From a virus: 64,000 nucleotides of DNA. This document shows, one piece after another, positions 50,700 to 58,543 of the stretch; positions within the stretch are counted from its first letter, which is position 1, and every line of letters starts with the position of its first letter. The notes under the pieces are model-generated. The model saw only the letters and a program-made list of their open reading frames with translations, was not told the origin of the DNA and did no database searches. Position numbers and translations under genes: made by a program. The DNA is taken from positions 158,940-222,939 of IMG/VR virus record IMGVR_UViG_3300037805_000644. One strand, given 5' to 3'.

Positions 50700-52109
50700 C
50701 TATCCATCTAGCTCGGTAATCCGAAGCACAAGAAGTCGAGCGAACAGGGCGGCGTCGAAAGAAACTTTGCTTGTTTGCAAAGTTTGGGCCTGGGGCCCCT
50801 TACTTTTTGCCACTGCACGGTGATCAATGTGAACACCGTTCCCTGTCAACTCAGATGACCGAGAAAGTTTACCACTCGACCCTGAACTTTTAGCAGGTTT
50901 CGGCGGAGTTTGGGAAGTTTCTGTGGTCGAAGTGGGTGTATGAGCTGAAACAGAGGCTCCCGTCGGGTGCCCAGAGGCCACTTGCTGGACGATCACCGTG
51001 GTTGCCCCAGCAGCAGTTACCCCATGATGCAGGGCTGCGATGTCGCACTTGAGCATCGCCCCTGTGGGCCGCCCCGGCTTAGCTGAGAAACGGCTGGCAT
51101 AACCCAAGAGGACATCCCCCCGCTCTGCCAACTCCTTGATTTTCTCAGGTTGCCAGTACACCACCGCCTTGGCGGCCCCCAGGTACACCTGATAGGCCAC
51201 CATACTGGCCTCGGCCAACCTCTGGTACACAGAGGTAGGGCTGACTTTCTCCAGGAGGAGATCGGCTGCCTGGTACGCCATGGCCAACCCCCAGTTAGGG
51301 CTGGCCTCCCCCTCCGGGTTGAGCTTGATACCCAGACTCTTGAGGATCGTCAGGTAGAGCCCTATCTGGTCAAGCTGGAGATACTGGGCGACATTTGCCT
51401 GGGTGACTCCGCCCAGCATCGAGACCCCCTCGACTGCCTTGAGGGCATCCCGGATGTGGCACTCAGTCACCGTGGCGATGGTCTGGAGGGCGCCCTCTTC
51501 GGTCTCGATGCCCTCTTGCTCACAGATGTAAGCGAGGCGCTCCGCGATGACCTCTGGCGGAAGGGTGTCAATGGTGAATGCGGGCGCACACCGGGACAAC
51601 ACGGTATCCCGCATCTTCTCCGGCTCAGTGGTGCAGAAAATGCACACCAGCTTCTTATCACTGGACCCCCGGATATTGTCCTCAAGGGGCTTGAGAAGGG
51701 CGTCTAGGGCATCCTTGCTAAGCTGGTGGGCCTCGTCGAAAAGGTAAATGCGACGCTTCCCTGAGAAGGTGTCGTAGTCGATATCCCCCGTCAGCCTCTT
51801 AATCTCAGACTTCCCACTGTTCGTAGCGGCGTCCACCTCAGTGAAACAATCGGAGGATCCACTTTCAAGGATGGAGGCGCATGAGGAGCACTCATTGCAG
51901 GGGGCCCCTTCTTGCGGGTTGTCGCAGAGAAGAGCCCGGACCAGGATGCGGCCCAAGGTGGTTTTCCCTGACCCCCACTGCCCGGCAAGCAGATACGACT
52001 GCTGGAAGCCCTTACCGCTGGACACATACCGGCGCAGGATGGTCTTGGTTGCCTCTTGACCCAAGACTTCGTCATAGGTCGTTGGGCGGTACTTGATGTC
52101 GAGGCTCAC
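50700..52109 (-). CDS. dnaX: DNA polymerase III gamma/tau-type clamp loader subunit
   Basis: 469 residues. AAA+ ATPase that loads the sliding clamp. N-terminus SLDIKYRPTTYDEVLGQEA is the family start; Walker A GQWGSGKT at 43-50; zinc module C62, C71, C74, C77 (NECSSCASI), specific to bacterial DnaX; Walker B/DEAH at 125 (IYLFDEAHQ); sensor/arginine-finger LSRCAPAF at 171. Residues 190-330 form the lid and collar; 380-430 are Ser/Thr-rich linker (SAHTPTSTTETSQTPPKPAK) and a short C-terminal helix follows, like a truncated tau tail. T4-like phages use an archaeal-type loader, so a bacterial-type DnaX here is notable. Confidence 0.92.
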   Translation of the reverse strand: MSLDIKYRPTTYDEVLGQEATKTILRRYVSSGKGFQQSYLLAGQWGSGKTTLGRILVRALLCDNPQEGAPCNECSSCASILESGSSDCFTEVDAATNSGKSEIKRLTGDIDYDTFSGKRRIYLFDEAHQLSKDALDALLKPLEDNIRGSSDKKLVCIFCTTEPEKMRDTVLSRCAPAFTIDTLPPEVIAERLAYICEQEGIETEEGALQTIATVTECHIRDALKAVEGVSMLGGVTQANVAQYLQLDQIGLYLTILKSLGIKLNPEGEASPNWGLAMAYQAADLLLEKVSPTSVYQRLAEASMVAYQVYLGAAKAVVYWQPEKIKELAERGDVLLGYASRFSAKPGRPTGAMLKCDIAALHHGVTAAGATTVIVQQVASGHPTGASVSAHTPTSTTETSQTPPKPAKSSGSSGKLSRSSELTGNGVHIDHRAVAKSKGPQAQTLQTSKVSFDAALFARLLVLRITELDG

Positions 52110-52116
52110 GAGTTCC

Positions 52117-52404
52117 CTACGCCTTCTCGGCCCAGAGAGGGCTCCAACAGATCAGGGTTCCTTCTGACTGGGCAGCCAGGAGGGGCCCGTGGGCCTGGAA
52201 CAGGTCCTTGAGGGTCATGTGATCCCACTCGGCAACTGTCGCCAGCCGGGAGCGGTGCCGGTCGTGCCTCTCCGGGCTGTGGGCAAGCCCCGGTACGGGC
52301 CTCTCCAGGTCCGCCTCCACCTGATAAAGGATCGGGTAGGAGGAGGCGTGGTGACGCACTCCTCCCCGGGCATTCATGCTCTTGAGGGTTTCAAGGGGCC
52401 ACAT
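52117..52404 (-). CDS. Hypothetical protein, 95 residues
   Basis: ATG with GGAG seven bases upstream. Begins MWPLETLKSMNARGGVRHHA, moderately charged, one tryptophan-rich end (TLICWSPLWAEKA). No domain recognised. It lies between a 69-residue gene and the clamp loader in the replication operon, with small gaps, so it is probably expressed with them. Confidence 0.6.
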   Translation of the reverse strand: MWPLETLKSMNARGGVRHHASSYPILYQVEADLERPVPGLAHSPERHDRHRSRLATVAEWDHMTLKDLFQAHGPLLAAQSEGTLICWSPLWAEKA

Positions 52405-52418
52405 GGTCGTCTCCGGGC

Positions 52419-52628
52419 TCAGGGAGTAACGGGGTCACAGCGGACGCCCAGTACCCCTTGTTCGGTGGTGAAAGGGTCCTCAAGGGCGACGCAGAGGCCC
52501 CCGTCATCGACAGGGGTCCCATCCGCCTCGAACAGGCGGAACTGGTCACCCTTTCGGAGGTTCTGGAAAGGGCCTCGATCTGCCCGGCCCACAATCTCAA
52601 CCAGGCGGGTGTTCTCCACGACCACCAC
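52419..52628 (-). CDS. Small beta-rich protein, 69 residues
   Basis: GTG start overlapping the stop of the metallopeptidase-like gene. VVVENTRLVEIVGRADRGPF, RKGDQFRLFEADGTPV, then GVRCDP suggest a single small beta barrel. Short proteins with a similar FRLFExDGTPV segment are common in phage replication modules; no activity known to me. Several in-frame GTG codons make the exact start uncertain. Confidence 0.6.
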   Translation of the reverse strand: MVVVENTRLVEIVGRADRGPFQNLRKGDQFRLFEADGTPVDDGGLCVALEDPFTTEQGVLGVRCDPVTP

Positions 52629-53110
52629 TACTCGGTCTCCGGCTCATCCTCACCGAAGAGGTCCGCGATGATGTCATCAGCAGGCTGCTCACCCGAGGTG
52701 CGCCAGAAGCCGTGCCGCTCAACTTCCTCCCGGAAAAAGGACACGTCCGGGGGGCTGATGTAGAACCGGCAGTCACCACCGGGCTCTTTCTCCTCCGCCC
52801 GGCACCAGCAGAGCTGGTGATCCAGGAAAGCGATCTGCTTCTTGTTGGTGCCCAGGTCTTCCCAGGCGTCGTGGCCGATGGTGATGATGAACTTGTAATC
52901 CACATCGCCCAGGATGCCCAGGAGCTTGTTGGCCTTGGAGGTCCGACCCGGGATGAGGGTGTCCCCGCTCTTGCTGGCCTTCTCCTTGAAGATCACGGCA
53001 ATCTCGTCCACGCAGAGGGCGAGATTGGGGTGGAAGTTCGCGACGAGCTGACGGACGGTGTCGTAAACCTCGGGAGGGGCATTCCAGGTGGTTGCTGTTT
53101 CTTCGGACAT
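52628..53110 (-). CDS. Phage metallopeptidase-like protein (degenerate HExxH)
   Basis: 160 residues. The layout FHPNLALCVDEIAVIFKEKA, DYKFIITIGHDAWEDLGTNK then KQIAFLDHQLCWC follows the putative phage metallopeptidase domain family (recalled as PF18894), in which the ending is normally DHELxH. Here the active site reads HQLCW: the glutamate and second histidine are replaced, so catalysis is unlikely unless other residues supply the zinc site. DCRFYISPPDVSFFREEVER is a C-terminal extension, and an acidic tail ends the protein. Probably a structural or inhibitory variant of the family; function in phages is unknown. Confidence 0.7.
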   Translation of the reverse strand: MSEETATTWNAPPEVYDTVRQLVANFHPNLALCVDEIAVIFKEKASKSGDTLIPGRTSKANKLLGILGDVDYKFIITIGHDAWEDLGTNKKQIAFLDHQLCWCRAEEKEPGGDCRFYISPPDVSFFREEVERHGFWRTSGEQPADDIIADLFGEDEPETE

Positions 53111-53121
53111 GATGATCTCCT

Positions 53122-53865
53122 TTAGATGGTCTTGAAAGTGGCCCTCATCCCCGAGGGTCCGTGTTTATCCCAAATCTCGCCGGGGTCTTTCACCCCGGCA
53201 TATGGGACGTGTCGGTTATCAATACCCGCCTTGCTGAGCTTTCTGAGCGCCCCCCAACGCTCCTTTCCCGTCTTTTCATCCACATACCCGTGGGTGGCCT
53301 TCCGACCGGTCTCGTCATTGTCGTACGCCATGTGGACTTTCGGGTACAGGGTGTTCTTCGCCAAGAACCGGCAAAGGAACTGCAAATGCTTGTCCCCCAA
53401 GCGGGCTCGGGCGGTCGCCATGGAGACATCCCCCTCGGGGATGGCCCACTCCAGGGGGAACGCGTCGAAGTAACCTTCTGAGACCCAGATGGCCCCACCA
53501 TCCCAAATCTTCTGCATGACCGAAGGGCGCATCCCCAGCCAGATGGGGTTCCAAGATGCCTCGGGCAGATAGAAGTGGCTGGCCTTCAACCCCTTGTCTG
53601 GGTTCGGGTTACGGCCCTCGAACCCGAGAAGGCGGCCTCGGGGGCTGTAGATGGGGAGGATGGCCCACCCCTTGATCCACTCACCGCGACCATCGGGGCC
53701 GTAACGCTCTCTCCAGAGCTTGTCATCATGTGGGGTGGGGAGAGGAGTCCAGGTCTTGATACCCAGCTCCTCGATGGTTTCCTCCTTGGCCCCCCGGCCC
53801 AGGAGATAACCCTCGGTATCAGGCGCCAGCGCCATGTTGGCTAGGGCTGTCTCCAGGAACGACAT
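53122..53865 (-). CDS. DnaG-type primase TOPRIM protein
   Basis: 247 residues from the ATG with an ideal GGAGG at five bases; it overlaps the end of the upstream gene by 47 bases. Residues 15-110 match the RNA-polymerase basic part before TOPRIM (GYLLGRGAKEETIEELGI; GWAILPIYSPRGRLLGFEGR). TOPRIM core: WVSEGYFDAFP (E130), then AYDNDETGRKA (D196, D198). Such a core synthesises RNA primers or relaxes to a primase-like nuclease. There is no CHC2 zinc domain and no helicase-binding C-terminus, so another phage protein or the host must supply template recognition. Confidence 0.8.
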   Translation of the reverse strand: MSFLETALANMALAPDTEGYLLGRGAKEETIEELGIKTWTPLPTPHDDKLWRERYGPDGRGEWIKGWAILPIYSPRGRLLGFEGRNPNPDKGLKASHFYLPEASWNPIWLGMRPSVMQKIWDGGAIWVSEGYFDAFPLEWAIPEGDVSMATARARLGDKHLQFLCRFLAKNTLYPKVHMAYDNDETGRKATHGYVDEKTGKERWGALRKLSKAGIDNRHVPYAGVKDPGEIWDKHGPSGMRATFKTI

Positions 53866-54403
53866 CAGGACCTCCGGCGATAGCCATCGTGCGTGCGGCG
53901 TTTTGGACAACCGCCACGACTGTCCGACGGGATACCCTTCCCCACACCCCGAGGTACCGCCTCTCCGTGGGGATAATCACCACGGTTTTCTCGGGGAGCC
54001 AGCTCACAGAGACCACAGGGGTGCCGTCGCTGAGGGTGATATTGAGATCTTTAGAGGTGAGCGCGGTCACCTCTTCCTCAGGCACGTAAGACCTGACATG
54101 GGCGATGGCGGCCCGGATGCCCTCACCGTTGAGCGGGTGGGTGTTACCCCAACTGTAACTCCGCCCTGCGTTGAGTACCGAAAGCACCACCTCCTGGAAC
54201 AGGTGGGGTGGGGTGGTTTCCGTGCGGAAGGCAGCGTTCACTGTCCCATCCGCACCCGACTTGGTCACCCAGGTAAGCCCCCGGCTGGAGGTGACCAAAT
54301 AAGGATCTGCCTCCGGCTGAACATCAAAGCTCAGCAGGCCCACTCGGCCTTCGGGCGGGAGAGTACCTTTGGGGAACTTGAGGCGTTGCAGCAAATCAAT
54401 CAT
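53819..54403 (-). CDS. Hypothetical protein in replication operon, 194 residues
   Basis: Starts MIDLLQRLKFPKGTLPPEGR; mixed alpha/beta (LLSFDVQPEADPYLVTSSRG; VVSVSWLPEKTVVIIPTERR). The start overlaps the stop of the upstream gene by eight bases and the stop overlaps the primase start by 47 bases, an unusually long overlap that argues for strict coupling. C-terminal QHGAGA tail is low complexity. No known fold recognised. Possibly a primase partner by position. Confidence 0.6.
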   Translation of the reverse strand: MIDLLQRLKFPKGTLPPEGRVGLLSFDVQPEADPYLVTSSRGLTWVTKSGADGTVNAAFRTETTPPHLFQEVVLSVLNAGRSYSWGNTHPLNGEGIRAAIAHVRSYVPEEEVTALTSKDLNITLSDGTPVVSVSWLPEKTVVIIPTERRYLGVWGRVSRRTVVAVVQNAARTMAIAGGPDVVPGDSPSQHGAGA

Positions 54404-54935
54404 TGAACCAATTCCAGGGCCAGGCGGGATGATCCCAGAGGGATCTCTCCCTGAGTTCGCGGGGTGGGTCGCTTTCCTCATCATCCCCATCATCTTCCTC
54501 GGGGGTCTCACCCTCCTCGGAAGTTGGGGTCTCTGGGAGTTCGGGTCCCGGGGTCTCTCCCCCGAGAACCCACATGAGAGTGGAAGCAACAGGGAATGCA
54601 GGATCCTTGTGGCCCAATTTCGCCCTGACCGCCATCTCGCGGTACCCTGCGGCGAACTCCTCTCTAACCGCGTCACTGCTCCTGAGGGGGGCCCACAGGG
54701 GGCACCCCTTGGCTTGCTCAACACCCCCGTGCCGCTCATCGCAGACCTGACCACCCTGCTTGGCGTGGATGCACACTGCGGGGCAAGGCGCACGGCCATC
54801 CTTGTTGATGTGGTAAGGGCGACGGTTATGGGTGCAGGTGTCGGGTTTCTGCTTGAAGTTAGCCTTCAACCTCTTCTGGAGGTTTCGATGCAGGGCCTGC
54901 TTGAGCCGCTGCCGGATCTGCCCTTCGGTCCTCAT
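54396..54935 (-). CDS. Hypothetical cysteine-rich basic protein, 179 residues
   Basis: Basic helical N-terminus (RQRLKQALHRNLQKRLKANF), then a Cys/His cluster with DTCTHNRRPY, CPAVCIHAK, VCDERHGG and GCPLWAP, at least six cysteines that may hold an iron-sulphur cluster or zinc. A long acidic tail follows (SEEGETPEEDDGDDEESDPP). Resembles small phage proteins with a conserved CxxC-H-xxxP region seen next to recombination genes; role unknown. Confidence 0.6.
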   Translation of the reverse strand: MRTEGQIRQRLKQALHRNLQKRLKANFKQKPDTCTHNRRPYHINKDGRAPCPAVCIHAKQGGQVCDERHGGVEQAKGCPLWAPLRSSDAVREEFAAGYREMAVRAKLGHKDPAFPVASTLMWVLGGETPGPELPETPTSEEGETPEEDDGDDEESDPPRELRERSLWDHPAWPWNWFND

Positions 54936-55288
54936 GTGCTCTCGACCTCCGTGTCGGCCCGCAGAATCTTGGGGGTCTTGTGGATCTTGGGGTGCTTAGG
55001 GACCAGCCAGAGGTCCCTCTCCTGAGGCTCCCCTGTCCCGACCCCCCAGAAAATCCCCAAGGGGGTCGTGACCCGGAGGAGGAAATGATCGGCTGCCCTG
55101 TCCTGAGCCCACTGTAGGAGATTAGGCTGATCCTCATCCCCGTCAGCGACGAACGGGTGTATCCAGTCGAACCCCACGGGGGCCTCGTCTTGGGTGTGGA
55201 CTAGGCCCGCCCCCGGCTTGGAGTACACCGCCATAGTGTGGAACGGGATATCGATGTTGATCTGGGTCAGGGTGTTGATCTGGGCCAT
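54932..55288 (-). CDS. Hypothetical protein, 118 residues
   Basis: ATG with GGAGG six bases upstream. Single alpha/beta domain (INIDIPFHTMAVYSKPGAGL; ADHFLLRVTTPLGIFWGVGT), ending in a basic/Thr tail. Short overlap with the downstream cysteine-rich gene (ATGA). No named family. Confidence 0.6.
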   Translation of the reverse strand: MAQINTLTQINIDIPFHTMAVYSKPGAGLVHTQDEAPVGFDWIHPFVADGDEDQPNLLQWAQDRAADHFLLRVTTPLGIFWGVGTGEPQERDLWLVPKHPKIHKTPKILRADTEVEST

Positions 55289-55309
55289 AAATCCTCCGGG
55301 CTTTCTTCC

Positions 55310-55948
55310 TCACCGTACCCGGTCAAACGTGGCTTCACCACCGCGCTGGACAATCCGGTAAGAGCGGTCAGCAGACTCGAACAGGACGGGGTTGTGTGTG
55401 ACCATCAGGATATCGATGCCCAACCGCTTGCACAGCTCCGACAGGAATGCCCCCATGTTGGAGATGTAGTTGGAGTCGAAAGCGGGCAAAGTCTCATCCA
55501 GGAGGATGAACCGCCTGAGGTCTCGGCGCATCATGACGATAATGCGGAGCAGGATGCTCTGCACCGTCAGCACGGAGCCCCCAAAAGCGTCTACAGGGCT
55601 GCCCTCAGTGATGCTCCCATCCTCGTGCTTCTGCACCGTCAGGAGGTCCACAGAAACCTTGCCGCGCTGGATGTCGACGTTGGCCTTAACCGAGAGGTCC
55701 TGGTCGTCAAACACGGCCCGGAGACCTTCGGTCTGGAGGGCTTCAACCGCCTTAACCCCGGCCTCCACCTCCCTGTCGATGAGAGTGCGCAGCAAGGATC
55801 CTGTCAGCTCCAGCAGTTCCTCCTCATCCTCCAGGGCCTGGATGCGCACCTGGAGGCTGAGACGGGCTCGAATGAGCCCATCCCGAAGGCCCTTGACCTC
55901 GGCGGCCTTGGTTCGGAGGTGGTCGATCTCGGGGAGGTCTGCCAGCAT
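55310..55948 (-). CDS. C-terminal half of an SbcC/Rad50-type ATPase as a separate gene
   Basis: 212 residues. Residues 1-70 are coiled coil (RDGLIRARLSLQVRIQALED). Then the ABC ATPase C-terminal lobe: signature PVDAFGGSVLTVQSILLRI (about 123), Walker B RFILLDETLPAFD (about 148) and switch histidine MVTHNP (about 180). No Walker A is present, so it must pair with an N-terminal lobe encoded elsewhere. The coil with the zinc hook at 63333 and SbcD at 62338 are the obvious partners. The start overlaps the clamp stop (TGATG). Confidence 0.82.
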   Translation of the reverse strand: MLADLPEIDHLRTKAAEVKGLRDGLIRARLSLQVRIQALEDEEELLELTGSLLRTLIDREVEAGVKAVEALQTEGLRAVFDDQDLSVKANVDIQRGKVSVDLLTVQKHEDGSITEGSPVDAFGGSVLTVQSILLRIIVMMRRDLRRFILLDETLPAFDSNYISNMGAFLSELCKRLGIDILMVTHNPVLFESADRSYRIVQRGGEATFDRVR

Positions 55949-57141
55949 CAGTTCCGCAGCCAGGCCATCACCGTGAGGAACTGATCACCCTCACGATCTT
56001 CACGGAACCGGACAAACCCACTCCCCTTGCGCTGGCTGACACCAAATCGGATGGCGTCCCTGTTCGAGCTGCTGATGACTTTTTGGAGGCAGGTCACCGA
56101 GAGCTGGAACTCTGGCGTGGCCTCGCTCGCTTCGATCTCACTCTCGGCGTCCTCAGGATCCGGGATCAGATGCTGACCCGAGTCAAGGGGCTTGATCTCC
56201 AAGGTCTTGAGCTTGCCCGTCATGGAGACCATGCCCAGGATTACAGGCCCCTTGTTGTCGGGCCTGGAGAAATAAAGACGGTTGTCCTCCCGGCTTGCGC
56301 CCGCCAGCAGGAACGGGATGGCCGTCCTGAGTTCGTCTTTGGGGAGACCCCACCACCACTGGTCATCCAGCTCCATCGGGAGCCGCATGGCCGGGAAAGC
56401 CGCCATGTACTTGGTCTCCCCGAACACGGCACCATCAGCACGGCGGAAAAGGAAGCCCTTAGAGTGCTCCAGGATCTCCACCATGGAGTCCGAGGGCAAG
56501 GTCCCGAGGAACTTGAGGATGCCCCCCATGTCCCCTGTGAACACCCGGATCCCGCATTTCTCCAGCCCTGCAACAAGGGCCATGCTCCCCGCCCGCTTGT
56601 CATTGGACAAGAAAGCGCCGCCCCGCACCTCAGTCACACAGAACTGAGGCCCGGTGCTCTCCATCTTGGTGTCTGCCATGAAAAGCCGGGCAAACTCCAG
56701 GGCCTGGGTCAGCCGTCCCGCCTCCAGGGATGCCGTGATCTCAACCTCATCAAGCAGGTCGTCCCAGTATGGGAACGCTTTCGGGTCCAGGGACTTGAAC
56801 TCCTGGGATCCCTTGGGGGCGACAGCCGTGACGACTTTGGTGTCGGGGTCGGAGTGGAACTCCAGGGGGGCATCGGACACCGAACGGAGCCACTGCTTGA
56901 GCCGAGCACCCTCCACGGTGAACGCCTGATCGGGGTCACCCTCCAAGCCCTCCACGGTGGCCTGGAAAGGGCACGAGCTGAACAGGCGTCCCGCAAAAGT
57001 CAGGACTTCTGCCTTATCCGTGGATCCCGCCAGGGGACGAAACACGAACTGAGAAGACAACTCCAAGTCCGTCCCCGACATGGAGTTGGAGACCACCTGG
57101 AGGGCCGCGTATAGGTCCCGTTTATTGACACTGATCTTCAT
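55948..57141 (-). CDS. dnaN: DNA polymerase III beta-type sliding clamp
   Basis: 397 residues from the ATG nine bases after GGAGG. Three-domain ring protein that tethers polymerase to DNA. MKISVNKRDLYAALQVVSNS is the family start. Domain 1 ends near residue 125 (QEFKSLDPKAFPYWDDL corresponds to the FP-x-W-type segment that opens domain 2); FVTEVRGGAFLSNDKRAGSM and ILKFLGTLPSD mark domain 2; MELDDQWWWGLPKDELRTAI opens domain 3 and the protein closes FLTVMAWLRN, where host clamps have the hydrophobic C-terminal M-P-x-R-L. It lies in the same string as the SbcC-like lobe. Confidence 0.85.
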   Translation of the reverse strand: MKISVNKRDLYAALQVVSNSMSGTDLELSSQFVFRPLAGSTDKAEVLTFAGRLFSSCPFQATVEGLEGDPDQAFTVEGARLKQWLRSVSDAPLEFHSDPDTKVVTAVAPKGSQEFKSLDPKAFPYWDDLLDEVEITASLEAGRLTQALEFARLFMADTKMESTGPQFCVTEVRGGAFLSNDKRAGSMALVAGLEKCGIRVFTGDMGGILKFLGTLPSDSMVEILEHSKGFLFRRADGAVFGETKYMAAFPAMRLPMELDDQWWWGLPKDELRTAIPFLLAGASREDNRLYFSRPDNKGPVILGMVSMTGKLKTLEIKPLDSGQHLIPDPEDAESEIEASEATPEFQLSVTCLQKVISSSNRDAIRFGVSQRKGSGFVRFREDREGDQFLTVMAWLRN

Positions 57142-57142
57142 A

Positions 57143-57427
57143 TTATCCATCCTCCCGGAGGAACGGCGCCAGGTCTTGCTCGGCCTGGTTTACTTGAGAC
57201 TCGAATTCTGAGATAGCGGACTCGTACCGCTCTTGTAGCTTCGCGATGCTAGATTCCAGCTTGTCGGGGTCAAGCCCCTTGGCCCGGCACTCGCCCTCGA
57301 TGCGGGCTACTTCTTCTTTGGCAGCCTCATACCGCCCCTGGAGCCGCTGGGCATCCTTCTGGGCGGCATCCCGGCGGGCGATGGCCTGCCCCAAGCGGTT
57401 GCGTTGATCTGTCACAGTAATCCCCAT
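57143..57427 (-). CDS. Small coiled-coil protein
   Basis: 94 residues of continuous charged heptads (QAIARRDAAQKDAQRLQGRY; KLQERYESAISEFESQVNQA), hence a coiled coil. Two bases before the sliding-clamp start. Given the split SbcC genes nearby, it could be a further arm segment of that complex, but coiled coils are common and the ribosome site is weak. No other domain. Confidence 0.6.
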   Translation of the reverse strand: MGITVTDQRNRLGQAIARRDAAQKDAQRLQGRYEAAKEEVARIEGECRAKGLDPDKLESSIAKLQERYESAISEFESQVNQAEQDLAPFLREDG

Positions 57428-57441
57428 GGTGGTCTGAGGGA

Positions 57442-58542
57442 CTACCCTTTGACAGCCACTGCACGACCCCCCTTGCCGAGGGTGAACAGCTTACGGCCGT
57501 TCTTGCTCGGGAGGGCGGCAAGAACCCCCGGGGCCTTCTTGTTCCGGTTCTCTTCTTTCTGAGCCTGGCGGGCTGGGCACACCGACTCATAGTCGCAAAG
57601 GCCGCAGTTGCTCGGGGCGGGGCGGGCGGCAAACTCCTCCCGATCCATACCTTGCCGGGCACTCTTGGCCCGGTGAGCCAAGCCCTTGAGGTCTTCCATG
57701 GTGAAAGGGACCCAGGTCACACCCGAGGCAGGGGCCTTAGCCTCATAGTGGGCCAGGGCCTTCCGCTTGATCGCCCGGGTCTCCTCCTGGACCCCCATGT
57801 CCTCCGCCTCTTCCCCGTACTTCTTGACCTCCTCGGACCAGTCGTACCCCTCGGGGTACCTGAAATACACGAAGCCCAGCTTGTCCGGCATCACCTTGTG
57901 GAAAAGGAAGAAACAGAGGGCGTACCACCGAAGCTGGTCAGGGTTCGTGTACCTCTTGGGGTGGTTCCGGTCCCAATACTCCCGACCGTTCTTCCCATCC
58001 AGGATCATGATCCCCTTGCCAGGATCCGTGTCCCGGCGGATCACAAAGTCAAGGCGACCCCCAACAGGGATCTGATAGGGGTTGCCCGCCTTGCTGCGGG
58101 TCTTGAGGACACCCTTGTAATTGACCTCGGATTGGGCGTAAGGGCCGATCAGCTTGTGCTTCTTGAACGTGCGCAGGTATCCACGCACCCCGTTGCTGAC
58201 GATGCGGTACATGTCCTCGCGAGACATATCGGAGACGCGCCAATCCACGTACCTTTGGGAGAGAGCCAGCTTGAATTGTTTTTCGGTCTCAGCCTCCAAC
58301 CAAGATCGCAGCTCGCGGGGGAACTTCCAGCGGTACTCGTTGTAAAACAACTCCAGCACGCCCTGGATAGCATCACCCATGAGGGCATGATGCTCTGACT
58401 TCTTAACGGGAAGGGGCTTCTTACGTCCGGGGCCCCCACCCACATCGAGGTTCCCCCACCCTCGGGACCAGAGGAACTTCTGAGGGCACTTCTCGTACGC
58501 GTCGAGACTGCTCCAGTAAAGCGTAAACGGTCGTCGAGCCAT
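57442..58542 (-). CDS. Cas4/RecB-type PD-(D/E)XK nuclease with iron-sulphur cysteines
   Basis: 366 residues, ATG with AGGAGA upstream. N-terminal SSLDAYEKCPQKFLW carries C19, the first cluster ligand; G-rich segment and H-containing helix (MGDAIQGVLELFYNEY) follow; nuclease core GGRLDFVIRR (D165), IMILDGKNGR (D182, K184) and QLRWYAL (Q203) are motifs II, III and QhxxY; C-terminal CGLCDYESVC gives C313, C316, C322. This is the Cas4/AddB arrangement, an exonuclease on single or double DNA ends. In a phage recombination block it likely resects ends with SbcCD. Confidence 0.88.
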   Translation of the reverse strand: MARRPFTLYWSSLDAYEKCPQKFLWSRGWGNLDVGGGPGRKKPLPVKKSEHHALMGDAIQGVLELFYNEYRWKFPRELRSWLEAETEKQFKLALSQRYVDWRVSDMSREDMYRIVSNGVRGYLRTFKKHKLIGPYAQSEVNYKGVLKTRSKAGNPYQIPVGGRLDFVIRRDTDPGKGIMILDGKNGREYWDRNHPKRYTNPDQLRWYALCFFLFHKVMPDKLGFVYFRYPEGYDWSEEVKKYGEEAEDMGVQEETRAIKRKALAHYEAKAPASGVTWVPFTMEDLKGLAHRAKSARQGMDREEFAARPAPSNCGLCDYESVCPARQAQKEENRNKKAPGVLAALPSKNGRKLFTLGKGGRAVAVKG

Positions 58543-58543
58543 C

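Noticed and set aside
57442-58542. Reading the Cas4-like gene as part of a CRISPR adaptation module
   Set aside because: No cas1, cas2 or array is present; the neighbours are phage recombination genes.
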